Positions 9,018-17,327 of a stretch of DNA of 64,000 bases are shown here, one piece after another. The stretch spans positions 558,001 to 622,000 of the forward strand of contig NZ_SNWP01000010.1 of assembly GCF_004361915.1 (NCBI RefSeq), in the 5' to 3' direction. A program made the position numbers and the translations under genes. The notes beneath the pieces are model-generated. The model did not search any database. It saw only the letters and a list, made by a program, of their open reading frames with translations, and was not told the DNA's origin. Numbering within the stretch: position 1 is the stretch's first letter; each line of letters starts with the position of its first letter. Source of the DNA: Sediminibacterium goheungense (GTDB taxonomy: Bacteria > Bacteroidota > Bacteroidia > Chitinophagales > Chitinophagaceae).

Positions 9018-10538
9018 ATGCATAATATGTATAACAAGATCATAAAAAATACAATTGTCGCTTTTGCAGCATTTACGTTGGTGCAAGGGTGTTCAAAAAA
9101 GGAAGTCATTGAACTGACTCCCGAATTCTCTCTCGATGCCTTGAGTAACCCTTCCAGCATGAAACAGGTAGAAGAGGTTTTAACAGGTGCATACGGCTCC
9201 TTAAGAGCAAATGATTATTTCGGCTCAGGTAGTGGTACAGGTGCCGGTTGGTCTTTGATGCCGGATATCATGAGCGATAACGTTTACGAGGTTGCTGCTG
9301 AAACACTCGCCAATTCAAGAGCTATGGCAGACTGGTTGTATAACTCCTCAACCGGTCAGATTTTCAACCTGTATGCAGCACCGTATAATACCATTGCGCA
9401 TGCGAATATCATCCTGAGAGACATTGATAAATTTACCAATGCGAATAATCAAGGGCAGGCCAACAGAATCAAAGGTCAGGCTTTCGCTTTGCGTGCTATG
9501 GCACATTTTGATCTGTTCCGTTACTTTGCTCCGAAATACGACCGTAGCAGTACCGCTGATCTGGCCATGCCTTATATCAAAGAATTCACCGTTTCTACTT
9601 CTGTAAAACCAGTCCGTAACAACAACAAAGATTACTATGATAATATCTTTGCTGATCTGAACCAGGCTGTTACATTATTAGGTAATGTTGACCAGGCAGT
9701 GAATCCTGCCAGTGGTTTAACAAGACCCTTTATCGATCGTAATGCAGCTTATGCATTATTGGCAAGGGTAAACCTCTATGCAGGTAACTGGGCTGATGCC
9801 GCTACCGCCGCTACCAATGCACTGAATGGTCGCCCACTGGCTACTACACAGGCTGCATTTACCGGTATGTACAAACAGACAGACAGAGGTGAAATCATCT
9901 GGAATGTGCAGTTTGAAGCTGGTCAGTCCGGACCTTCTTTCCTCGCATTCTTTGCAACCAGTAATCGTAGTTATTTCAGACCTGTACCAGATATAGCAAC
10001 GATTGCTGGTAATACGGGTTTAATTCAAAGTAATGACTTACGTTACCAGGCTTATTTTACCAATGTACCCGCTGCAGGTAGTAACCCGGTTCCAAACCTG
10101 GCGATTACCAAATACAGAGGTAAAGGAACCTTGGTTGATGGTAATGCTAATTTCATTGCGCTTCGCAGTGGTGAAATGTTCCTTATCCGCGCTGAAGCAA
10201 ACGCGCGTCTGGGTGGTGCTAATGAAGTTACGGCATTAGCCGATCTGAATGCTCTGCGTGCTGCACGTATCAGTGGATATACGCCTGTAGTTTTAACAGG
10301 TGCCGCTCTCATCAATGCAATTGCTGATGAAAGAAGAAGAGAAATGTTTGGTGAAGGCCATCGCTTCTTTGACCTGAAAAGAACTACACGTGTTATTAAC
10401 CGTGGAGCACCCTGTGGTACATCCGTATCTTCATCTGGTAGCTGTACATTAGCTGCTACAGCGAGAGAATGGACATTACCTATTCCGGAAAATGTACTCG
10501 GATCGAACAATAATCTGGTGCAGAATCCTGGATATTAA
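9018..10538 (+). CDS. SusD/RagB-family nutrient-binding outer-membrane lipoprotein
   Basis: 506 residues, possibly three fewer if the second ATG at 9027 is used. The signal peptide ends in a lipobox LVQGC, so it is a lipoprotein. A SusD N-terminal domain with TPR-like helices follows (AYGSLRANDYF; NTIAHANIILRDID; GQAFALRAMAHFDLFRYFA), then the family C-terminal part (LNALRAARISGY; DERRREMFGEGHRFFDLKR) and the usual ending IPENVLGSNNNLVQNPGY. It caps the SusC barrel from outside and binds the glycan. It is encoded 12 bases after susC and is followed by a terminator, so the two genes form a minimal operon. Confidence 0.95.
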   Translation: MHNMYNKIIKNTIVAFAAFTLVQGCSKKEVIELTPEFSLDALSNPSSMKQVEEVLTGAYGSLRANDYFGSGSGTGAGWSLMPDIMSDNVYEVAAETLANSRAMADWLYNSSTGQIFNLYAAPYNTIAHANIILRDIDKFTNANNQGQANRIKGQAFALRAMAHFDLFRYFAPKYDRSSTADLAMPYIKEFTVSTSVKPVRNNNKDYYDNIFADLNQAVTLLGNVDQAVNPASGLTRPFIDRNAAYALLARVNLYAGNWADAATAATNALNGRPLATTQAAFTGMYKQTDRGEIIWNVQFEAGQSGPSFLAFFATSNRSYFRPVPDIATIAGNTGLIQSNDLRYQAYFTNVPAAGSNPVPNLAITKYRGKGTLVDGNANFIALRSGEMFLIRAEANARLGGANEVTALADLNALRAARISGYTPVVLTGAALINAIADERRREMFGEGHRFFDLKRTTRVINRGAPCGTSVSSSGSCTLAATAREWTLPIPENVLGSNNNLVQNPGY

Positions 10539-10555
10539 TTCAATTTTGTTTTCAT

Positions 10556-10590
10556 AAAAAAACTCCCTGTTTGCACAGGGAGTTTTTTTA
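10556..10590 (+). terminator. Terminator after susD
   Basis: Stem aactccctgt / acagggagtt (10561-10570 with 10575-10584), loop TTGC, extended by an A-run and followed by seven T. It ends the susCD transcript. Because the flanks are A- and T-runs it can also act on the convergent glycosyltransferase gene. Confidence 0.88.
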
Positions 10591-10604
10591 TGCTGCTGAT
10601 GAAC

Positions 10605-11750
10605 TCATCTTTTAATCTTTTCCCACAAAACAAAAGACCTTCCCCGCAGGTATTGAAAAGTACCCATTATGATTGCAGCATTTGCAAGAAGAAAATAAAA
10701 AGGAAAATAAAAGATCCCTGATTGATTTTTCCGCTTACTAAGAAAATATCCGCTGATCGCCCAGCCAAAAAAAACAAGCTGCACAACTACCATAAAAAGA
10801 ACATATGGGTCATGGGTATTCAAAAAAAGAAAAATTGACAATGGCAGCAGTACAACCAACACATAAGGAACTACCAACCATCGAAATAATTTCCGGCTAA
10901 TAAGCTGAAATGCTGCAAACGGCTGTTTTACACAAAAGCGTAGCAATCTGAATCTTTCAAAAAACTGAATGCTTCCGGCAGCAATTCTTACTTTTCTTTT
11001 CCATTCATCCTGGATAGACAAAGAAGCATTTTCTGTACCATAGGCCAATGGCTCATATACTACCCTTTTCCCCATTTCAAGTACCCTCATGGTTATCGTC
11101 AGATCCTCACAAATTGTATCATCTGGCACAGGCTTCAGCAATTCCTTTCTTATTGCATATAATTCGCCGGCAGCCCCGGTTACTGAGAATGCTTTTGAAT
11201 CCATTACTCTGATAATGGATTCATATTTCCAGTAAAATCCTTCAGCTGACAGATCATGATCACCGGATATTCCCAACACCCGCTTCTCACCTGCTACTGC
11301 TCCTATCAATGGTTCCTGGAAAAATTTAACCAGTTCTTTCAGTGCTTCTGTATTCAACATGGTATTTGCATCGGTACATACAACGATATCGGTTTCAATA
11401 AAGTTAATAGCTTTATTGATGGCCCCGGCCTTACCTTTTCGTATTGTATCATGCAAAAGTTTTGCCCTGCCATCTGCTCTAACTGCCAAATCAGTACCAT
11501 CCGTAGACCCATCTGTCAGTACCACTACTTTCAACTGATCGGATGGATATTCCAGCATAAATGTATTGTCGAGCTTCTGCCTGATACAATCCACCTCATT
11601 ATAAGCAGCGATCAATACTGTTACCGGAGGATAGTAGGAAGGATATTTCTTATTGGCTTTGAACAGACTGGCCAAAAACGAAAAAAAAGGGTAAATCAGG
11701 TAGGGATAAGCTGCTATTGCCAATAAATAGTATAGTACAGGATACATCAT
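10605..11750 (-). CDS. Membrane-bound family 2 glycosyltransferase
   Basis: 381 residues. An N-terminal membrane helix is followed by a GT-A domain (PVTVLIAAYNE at about 42-51). The nucleotide-sugar site shows TDGSTDGT (Asp80) and CTDAN (Asp127); the catalytic base site is CEDLTI (Glu215-Asp216). KRKVR (251-255) stands where processive GT2 enzymes carry the (Q/R)xxRW motif, but without its Trp. Three or four hydrophobic segments fill the C-terminal 110 residues. This layout (cytoplasmic GT domain plus C-terminal membrane helices) is that of poly-hexosamine or exopolysaccharide synthases. The gene diverges from a Gfo/Idh oxidoreductase and a lipid-linked sugar transferase, which supports a role in surface polysaccharide synthesis. 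Donor and product are unknown. Confidence 0.85.
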   Translation of the reverse strand: MMYPVLYYLLAIAAYPYLIYPFFSFLASLFKANKKYPSYYPPVTVLIAAYNEVDCIRQKLDNTFMLEYPSDQLKVVVLTDGSTDGTDLAVRADGRAKLLHDTIRKGKAGAINKAINFIETDIVVCTDANTMLNTEALKELVKFFQEPLIGAVAGEKRVLGISGDHDLSAEGFYWKYESIIRVMDSKAFSVTGAAGELYAIRKELLKPVPDDTICEDLTITMRVLEMGKRVVYEPLAYGTENASLSIQDEWKRKVRIAAGSIQFFERFRLLRFCVKQPFAAFQLISRKLFRWLVVPYVLVVLLPLSIFLFLNTHDPYVLFMVVVQLVFFGWAISGYFLSKRKNQSGIFYFPFYFLLANAAIIMGTFQYLRGRSFVLWEKIKR

Positions 11751-11922
11751 TTACCGTTACTTTATCCGAACATACATAATACATCCGTTTACAATAATAG
11801 GCAAGATTTGAGGAGCAGAGATAAAAGTAATATTTCACCTGACAGAATATCCACATCCGCCCATTTAACCGCTTTTACGCACAGGTATTATCTATCTTTA
11901 CCTATTAAATACATGTTTTGCT

Positions 11923-12897
11923 ATGCTAAAAGTAGGCGTTTTCGGAGTCGGTCACCTCGGTAAATTTCACCTGAATAACTGGAAGGAAATCAAAGATGTG
12001 AAACTGGTTGGTTTTTTTGATCCCAATAACGACAATGCCCGCATAGCTGTGGAAGAATATGGTTTAAAGAGATTTTCAGATGAAGAAAAACTAATGGACG
12101 CCTGTGATATTATTGATGTAATTACCCCCACAGACCACCATTTTGATATCTGCATGATGGCGATCAGAAAAGGTAAACATGTTTTTGTTGAGAAACCTCT
12201 GGCCCATACCATTCAGGAAGGAAGAGATCTCGTAAATATGGTTCGGGAAGCCAATGTGAAAATGCAGGTAGGACATGTTGAAAGATTCAATCCTGCTTAT
12301 CTGGCCATACAGGAGATGAACCTGAATCCTATGTTTATTGAAGTTCACAGGCTGGCTCAGTTCAATCCCAGAGGTACAGAAGTAAGTGTTATTCTTGACC
12401 TCATGATTCATGATATTGATATCATCCTGAGTCTCGTGAAAAGTGATGTGAAAAATATTTCAGCCAGTGGTGTTGCGGTGATGACAGAAACGCCTGATAT
12501 CGCCAATGTTCGCATAGAGTTTAACAATGGCTGTGTGGCAAACTTAACCAGCAGTCGCATCAGTATGAAAAAGATGCGCAAAATGAGGTTATTTCAGAAA
12601 GATGCCTATATCGGTATTGATTTCCTTGAAAAGAAAACAGAAATCATCAAGCTCAAACAACCAGACGACCAGAATGTATTTTCATTTGATATTGATACCC
12701 AGCATGGAACAAAAACCATTGCGATTGCCAACCCGGTTATTCCGCAGGCAAATGCTATTAAACTGGAACTTGAATCATTTGTAGACGCCATTATCCATAA
12801 CAAACCTACAGTAGTCAGTGAGATTGATGGCTTCCTGGCGATGGAAGTTGCCCATCAGATATTGGATAAAATCAATAATACCAGTATTCTGGTGTAA
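11923..12897 (+). CDS. Gfo/Idh/MocA-family NAD(P)-dependent oxidoreductase
   Basis: 324 residues. Rossmann motif GVGHLG (residues 8-13) near the N-terminus, FVEKPLAHT (Glu90-Lys91-Pro92) with the family's conserved EKP, and MIHDIDIIL in the C-terminal domain. Members oxidise or reduce sugars or nucleotide sugars. Only 4 bases separate its stop codon from the next gene, a phospho-sugar transferase, so a role in making the activated sugar for glycan assembly is likely. Substrate not determinable from sequence. Confidence 0.87.
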   Translation: MLKVGVFGVGHLGKFHLNNWKEIKDVKLVGFFDPNNDNARIAVEEYGLKRFSDEEKLMDACDIIDVITPTDHHFDICMMAIRKGKHVFVEKPLAHTIQEGRDLVNMVREANVKMQVGHVERFNPAYLAIQEMNLNPMFIEVHRLAQFNPRGTEVSVILDLMIHDIDIILSLVKSDVKNISASGVAVMTETPDIANVRIEFNNGCVANLTSSRISMKKMRKMRLFQKDAYIGIDFLEKKTEIIKLKQPDDQNVFSFDIDTQHGTKTIAIANPVIPQANAIKLELESFVDAIIHNKPTVVSEIDGFLAMEVAHQILDKINNTSILV

Positions 12898-12901
12898 ACA
12901 C

Positions 12902-14281
12902 ATGCAAGGCAAAAAGAAACAGATCAGTTGGTATATACTTTCCGACTTCTTTTTTGCAATAGCCGGCTGTTTATTGTTTTCTTTTTATCTCCCCCGAATT
13001 ACTACTGAACGGCACACAACGTCTGATCTATTGGTTTGTTGTATAACAGCTTGCTACTGGCTATTGATTTTTAGGTTAGCAGGTACTTATCAGAAGTCGT
13101 TATATGAAAAATCAAGACTCAATGAAATAACCGAAACTTTTATTCAGACAGCCATTGGAAGTCTTATAGTAACCAGTTTCAACTTTTGGGGAAATCCTGA
13201 TTTCTTTTCTCTCTTTATTACTTTCTTTCTACTTCATTTTATCTTATTTGCCGTTGACAGAAGTCTGGTATTGCTCCTGATTAAAAGGTCGATACTAACC
13301 GGAAAAATACATTTCAACACACTTATTATTGGTAATAACAAAGAAGCAATAAAACTCTATCATGAGATCATAAAAAATTACAAATACCTCGGAATGCAGG
13401 TAATTGGCTTTGCAACCGATGATCCAAAAACAAGCAATGGTCTTTCGAAATGGATCCCCAGACTAGGATCTACAGAAGAACTCAATGATATTATACATAA
13501 ATACAACATTGAAAAAGTGATTCTTGCACTGGAAAAAAAGGACCATGTTCGCATTGACGAACTCGTTTATACATTAACAGAAAAGGAAGTGGATATCAAA
13601 CTTGTTGCTGATACTCTTGATATCGTTTCTGGTTCCGTAAAAACAAATAATATTTTCACCGCTTCGTTAATCGATTTACGGACCAACCCGCTTAGTGCAT
13701 GGCAACAAAACCTTAAACGCTTAACCGATATAACCGTTGCCACCATCGGCCTGTTATTATTATCACCTTTTCTCCTGTTGATTGCTATCCGGACAAAGCT
13801 ATCTTCATCGGGACCTGTTATATATATGCAGGAAAGAATTGGCTATAATGGGCGCCCTTTTACGATCTATAAATTCAGAAGCATGTATGCGGATGCAGAA
13901 AAAAACGGGCCGGCATTATCAAGTGATTTCGATTCCCGTATTACAACCTGGGGAAAGTTAATGCGAAAATGGCGCTTAGATGAACTACCTCAATTATGGA
14001 ACATTCTTATCGGCGACATGAGCCTTATTGGTCCAAGGCCCGAAAGAAAAGTATATATTGATCAGATATTACAAAAGACTCCTTATTATCGCTATCTGCT
14101 GAAAGTAAAGCCAGGACTGACTTCCTGGGGAATGGTACAATTCGGGTATGCCAGTAATATAGAGGAAATGATACAGCGAATGAAGTATGATCTCATTTAT
14201 ATCGAAAACGCATCACTTCTCCTGGACTTTAAAATCATGATACATTCTCTTCGTATCATCGTCTCAGGAAAAGGAAAATAA
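12902..14281 (+). CDS. Polyprenyl-phosphate sugar phosphotransferase (WcaJ/PssY-like), initiates exopolysaccharide synthesis
   Basis: 459 residues from the ATG at 12902. The frame is open further upstream into the preceding gene, but this ATG starts a hydrophobic N-terminus and fits the 4-base spacing. Four membrane helices (about 1-130) are followed by a Rossmann-like CoA-binding-type domain (HFNTLIIGNNKEAIKLYHEI) and the catalytic bacterial sugar transferase domain. The latter has a membrane helix, then YKFRSMYADAE, RLDELPQLWNIL and GDMSLIGPRPERK. It transfers a sugar-1-phosphate from UDP-sugar to undecaprenyl phosphate at the inner membrane, the first step of a surface polysaccharide. It is coupled to the Gfo/Idh gene; a long inverted repeat follows. 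Confidence 0.92.
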   Translation: MQGKKKQISWYILSDFFFAIAGCLLFSFYLPRITTERHTTSDLLVCCITACYWLLIFRLAGTYQKSLYEKSRLNEITETFIQTAIGSLIVTSFNFWGNPDFFSLFITFFLLHFILFAVDRSLVLLLIKRSILTGKIHFNTLIIGNNKEAIKLYHEIIKNYKYLGMQVIGFATDDPKTSNGLSKWIPRLGSTEELNDIIHKYNIEKVILALEKKDHVRIDELVYTLTEKEVDIKLVADTLDIVSGSVKTNNIFTASLIDLRTNPLSAWQQNLKRLTDITVATIGLLLLSPFLLLIAIRTKLSSSGPVIYMQERIGYNGRPFTIYKFRSMYADAEKNGPALSSDFDSRITTWGKLMRKWRLDELPQLWNILIGDMSLIGPRPERKVYIDQILQKTPYYRYLLKVKPGLTSWGMVQFGYASNIEEMIQRMKYDLIYIENASLLLDFKIMIHSLRIIVSGKGK

Positions 14282-14296
14282 ACCTATCTTATTATT

Positions 14297-14389
14297 TGCA
14301 AAAACCTCCGTTATCATTGGCGGATTATATCTATCACTCTAAGAAAAAATACATACCGCAGAAAACATGAGATAACGGAGATTTTTGCA
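14297..14389. repeat. Long intergenic inverted repeat between convergent genes
   Basis: Arms 14297-14315 (tgcaaaaacctccgttatc) and 14371-14389 pair over 19 bp with a single mismatch, separated by a 55-base loop. It fills the space between the sugar-transferase gene and hisB. It may fold into a terminator-like hairpin in either transcript; there is no classical short-loop terminator here. Confidence 0.75.
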
Positions 14390-14419
14390 GGTTTAATTTT
14401 TATTGATCAGATCTATTAC

Positions 14420-15550
14420 TTACAATAATCCTTTCGTTGAGGGCAAATGATTAGAAAAGGGATCGCGTCTCACAGCCATTCGTATGGCTTTTGCAAAAGC
14501 CTTGAAAATAGCTTCAATTTTATGGTGCTCATTTTCACCTCTGCATTCAATATTGAGGTTACATTTAGCGGCATCACTAAATGACTTAAAGAAATGGAAA
14601 AACATTTCCGTGGGCATTTCTCCTATTTTCTCTCTTGTAAACTCAGCATCCCAGACAATCCAGTTTCTACCACCAAAATCTATCAGCACCTTAGCTTCTG
14701 CCTCGTCCATGGGTAATGCAAACCCATAACGTTCCATCCCCCGCTTGTCTGTTAAAGCTTTTGCAAAAGCTTCCCCCAATGCTATGCCGGTATCTTCAAT
14801 AGTATGGTGCTCATCAATATGTAAATCACCTTTTGTTTCAATGGTCAAGTCCATCTGTCCATGTCTGGCAATCTGATCCAGCATATGATCAAAGAAACCG
14901 ATACCTGTATCAATAGATGATAAACCTGTACCATCAAGATTCAGGCTAACATTTATTTTGGTTTCATTGGTATTTCGTTCATGATGTACTTTTCGTAACC
15001 CTAATTTCAGAAAACTGTAAATAGCTTGCCAGTTATCGGTTTCCAGTGCAATGGTTGAACGAAGGGAAGCTTCCTGTTCAGCTGTAAGTGTGTGCAGTGG
15101 CGATTTCAGATAAATGGCCTTGCAGCCCAGATTCTTAGCCAGCTGAATATCACTCCACCGATCACCAATTACATAAGAATTCGGCAAATCAAATTTATCC
15201 TTATCAAAGAAATGCTGTAACAAGGCCGTACCGGGTTTTCTCGTTGGCAGATTATCTGCAGCAAAAGTTCTGTCGATAATCATTTCATCAAATACAAATC
15301 CCTCGCCAGCCAGGGTACGCACCATAAGATCATGATACGGATGAAAATCACTCTCAGGATAACTCGCTGTACCCAGCCCATCCTGATTTGTCACCATCAC
15401 TTTATAATAATCAAAAGAAGCCGCTATTTGCGAAAGAGTTGTAATACTGCCTTTTACAAAACTTGTCTTTTCAATACGGTCTATCTGAAAATCTTCTGGA
15501 GGTTCCTGTAATATCACACCGTCCCGGTCTATAAATAATACTGGCTTCAT
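14420..15550 (-). CDS. hisB: Bifunctional histidinol-phosphatase / imidazoleglycerol-phosphate dehydratase
   Basis: 376 residues with two domains. Residues 1-165 are a HAD phosphatase: FIDRDG with nucleophile Asp8 and Asp10, MVTNQDGLGT, and VIGDRWSDI. Residues about 187-376 are the dehydratase, with the two metal-binding clusters IDEHHTIED and ENEHHKIEA and the ending PSTKGLL. It catalyses steps 6 and 8 of histidine synthesis. The zinc loop of the E. coli phosphatase (Cys93, His95, Cys101, Cys103) is absent: at the same numbers stand Asp, Thr, Leu and Thr, within IDRTFAADNLPTRKP. It starts 1 base after the cytochrome c stop codon, so it is the last gene of the embedded-redox his operon. hisH, hisA, hisF and hisI are not in this window. 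Confidence 0.95.
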   Translation of the reverse strand: MKPVLFIDRDGVILQEPPEDFQIDRIEKTSFVKGSITTLSQIAASFDYYKVMVTNQDGLGTASYPESDFHPYHDLMVRTLAGEGFVFDEMIIDRTFAADNLPTRKPGTALLQHFFDKDKFDLPNSYVIGDRWSDIQLAKNLGCKAIYLKSPLHTLTAEQEASLRSTIALETDNWQAIYSFLKLGLRKVHHERNTNETKINVSLNLDGTGLSSIDTGIGFFDHMLDQIARHGQMDLTIETKGDLHIDEHHTIEDTGIALGEAFAKALTDKRGMERYGFALPMDEAEAKVLIDFGGRNWIVWDAEFTREKIGEMPTEMFFHFFKSFSDAAKCNLNIECRGENEHHKIEAIFKAFAKAIRMAVRRDPFSNHLPSTKGLL

Positions 15551-15551
15551 T

Positions 15552-15983
15552 TTATTTGATTTTTGCTCGGGCAGCCTTCACTTCGGCAGCGCTTACCACT
15601 GAGGCTTTATTGCTCCAACTGTTTCTGATATAGGTTAATACATCTGCGATCTGCACATCTGTAAGATCAGCGTTAGCCGACATGTTATTATCGTAATACT
15701 CACCATCTATTTCTACCCTTTCTGTCATTCCTTTGATTACGGTGCGAATCAAATAAACTTTATCTGCACCCTTGACCTTGGACGCTCCATCCAATGGCGG
15801 ATTCAGTCTGGGAACACCACCCCCATCCATCTGGTGGCATGCCATACATCGCTGCAAATAAACAGTTTTACCTCTTTCTATGGCAGCTTTCAAAGTTGGC
15901 TGACTAACTGCCGCTTTCTTCTGTGGCAGCATAAATGCAGTAGTGGTTGATAAAATAAGGAAGACCCCAACAATTTTTTTCAT
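15552..15983 (-). CDS. Small periplasmic mono-heme cytochrome c
   Basis: 143 residues from ATG 15983. The open frame runs further upstream into the preceding gene, but MKKIVGVFLILSTTTAFML is a clear signal peptide start. Heme site CMACH (Cys46, Cys49, His50), conserved GGGVPRLNPPL after it, and YDNNMSAN with axial Met101; the helix DLTDVQIADVLTYIRNSW ends the domain as in class I cytochromes c. It follows the sugar dehydrogenase by 7 bases and precedes hisB by 1 base. It probably accepts electrons from the dehydrogenase in the periplasm and passes them to the respiratory chain (inference from the pairing). Confidence 0.9.
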   Translation of the reverse strand: MKKIVGVFLILSTTTAFMLPQKKAAVSQPTLKAAIERGKTVYLQRCMACHQMDGGGVPRLNPPLDGASKVKGADKVYLIRTVIKGMTERVEIDGEYYDNNMSANADLTDVQIADVLTYIRNSWSNKASVVSAAEVKAARAKIK

Positions 15984-15990
15984 GTTACAA

Positions 15991-17280
15991 TTATTTAGAC
16001 GAATAGCTGATTTTGTAAATCGTTCCCTTAACATCATCTGAAACATACAAAGAACCATCAGGTCCCTGAGTAAGTCCGCAAGGTCTGTGTTGTGCATCTC
16101 TTGGATTTTTTACTACTCCGGTTCCTGAGAACCCATCCGCAAAAACCTCCCATTTACCATTGGGTTTACCATCTTTAAATGGTACAAATACTACATAATA
16201 CCCTTCCTGTGGCAATGGAGAACGGTTCCATGAACCATGAAATGCAATAAATGCCCCTTGTTTATATTTTTCAGGAAACTGGTTGCCTGTATAAAACAAC
16301 AGTGCATTGGGCGCCATATGACCAGGGAAAGCTACCAGCGGATCAATCGCTTTTTCACCACCTGCTTTTTTTCCATCGCCACCATATTCGGGTGACTGTA
16401 TTTTCTTTTGCTGAAAATGATCATAATACACATATGGCCAGCCAGCATCATCCCCTTTATTGATGGCATAAAATGTTTCTGAGGGCAATTCCGCACTCAC
16501 TGTGGTATCAAACATTTCTGGATATAAGGTATAGAGCATATCCCTGCCATGCATGGTTACATACAGTTTATTCTGTTGCTGGTTCCAATCAAGCCCCACA
16601 ACATTTCTCAGTCCTGTGGCATAACGAATACCGTTATGGTACCCCTGATCAGTCTGATCAACTTTAAACTGCCATATACCACCTGCCGAATCCAGAATCG
16701 GACATGGATACATCCCTTTTGAACCTTTTGTTCTGTCTACTTCCTGGCATGAGTTGGAGGGTGCTCCAATATTCACATAGATATGCCCAGCATCATCCAG
16801 CGCAATAGATTTAGAAGCATGCTGACGTTTATCCCAGAGTCCTTTTACAATACGTTGAGGTGTTTCTGCATCAATTACTTCTCCCTTGTCGTCAAGCTTA
16901 TACCTGTATACATCCTGATCGGATGAAGCATATAAGTATCCATTCTTAATGGCGATACCGGTACCATAATAATTCGCAAAGGTTTTACTAATTTCCATTT
17001 TACCATCTCCGTCAGCATCTTTCAGGTACACAATACCTTTACCCTCTTTTAAACGCTCCAATTTCACATACAAGCCACCTTGTTGAGTCGCTACTATATG
17101 TCTTGCCCTCCCGAGGTTATCTGCAACCACGGAAGCAGAAAAGCCACCGGGAATTTTTAAACCGGCATTTACCGGATCAGCTACTTCTTTTTTTACTGTA
17201 GCAATGGTAGAATCATTGGCTGCAACAAAACTGATGGTTGCACCTATAAGCATTAATGAAAGCAGAACCCTTTTTTTCAT
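15991..17280 (-). CDS. PQQ-dependent sugar (sorbosone/glucose-type) dehydrogenase, periplasmic
   Basis: 429 residues from ATG 17280. Upstream in-frame codons overlap hisC, and the signal peptide begins at this ATG (MKKRVLLSLMLIGATISFVA). The six-bladed propeller of the glucose/sorbosone dehydrogenase family is suggested by GFSASVVADNLGRARHIVA, VYLKDADGDGKM, YHNGIRYATGLRNVVGLDW, FIAFHGSWNRS and HRPCGLTQGPDGSLYVSDD. These enzymes oxidise aldose or sorbosone-like sugars with PQQ and hand electrons to a cytochrome c, which is the next gene (7 bases). Its position between hisC (47 bases upstream) and hisB in one orientation is unexpected. Whether PQQ is really bound is not shown. Confidence 0.83.
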   Translation of the reverse strand: MKKRVLLSLMLIGATISFVAANDSTIATVKKEVADPVNAGLKIPGGFSASVVADNLGRARHIVATQQGGLYVKLERLKEGKGIVYLKDADGDGKMEISKTFANYYGTGIAIKNGYLYASSDQDVYRYKLDDKGEVIDAETPQRIVKGLWDKRQHASKSIALDDAGHIYVNIGAPSNSCQEVDRTKGSKGMYPCPILDSAGGIWQFKVDQTDQGYHNGIRYATGLRNVVGLDWNQQQNKLYVTMHGRDMLYTLYPEMFDTTVSAELPSETFYAINKGDDAGWPYVYYDHFQQKKIQSPEYGGDGKKAGGEKAIDPLVAFPGHMAPNALLFYTGNQFPEKYKQGAFIAFHGSWNRSPLPQEGYYVVFVPFKDGKPNGKWEVFADGFSGTGVVKNPRDAQHRPCGLTQGPDGSLYVSDDVKGTIYKISYSSK

Positions 17281-17327
17281 ATCATATTGAATTTGGATGA
17301 AAATTACAAATGAAAACACAGATTTAC

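Noticed and set aside
10052..10510. 152-codon minus-strand frame inside susD
   Set aside because: Shadow of the SusD coding strand; no start context, no domain.
12818..12901. N-terminal extension of the sugar transferase
   Set aside because: It overlaps the preceding gene by 80 bases; ATG at 12902 gives the normal membrane start and a 4-base gap.
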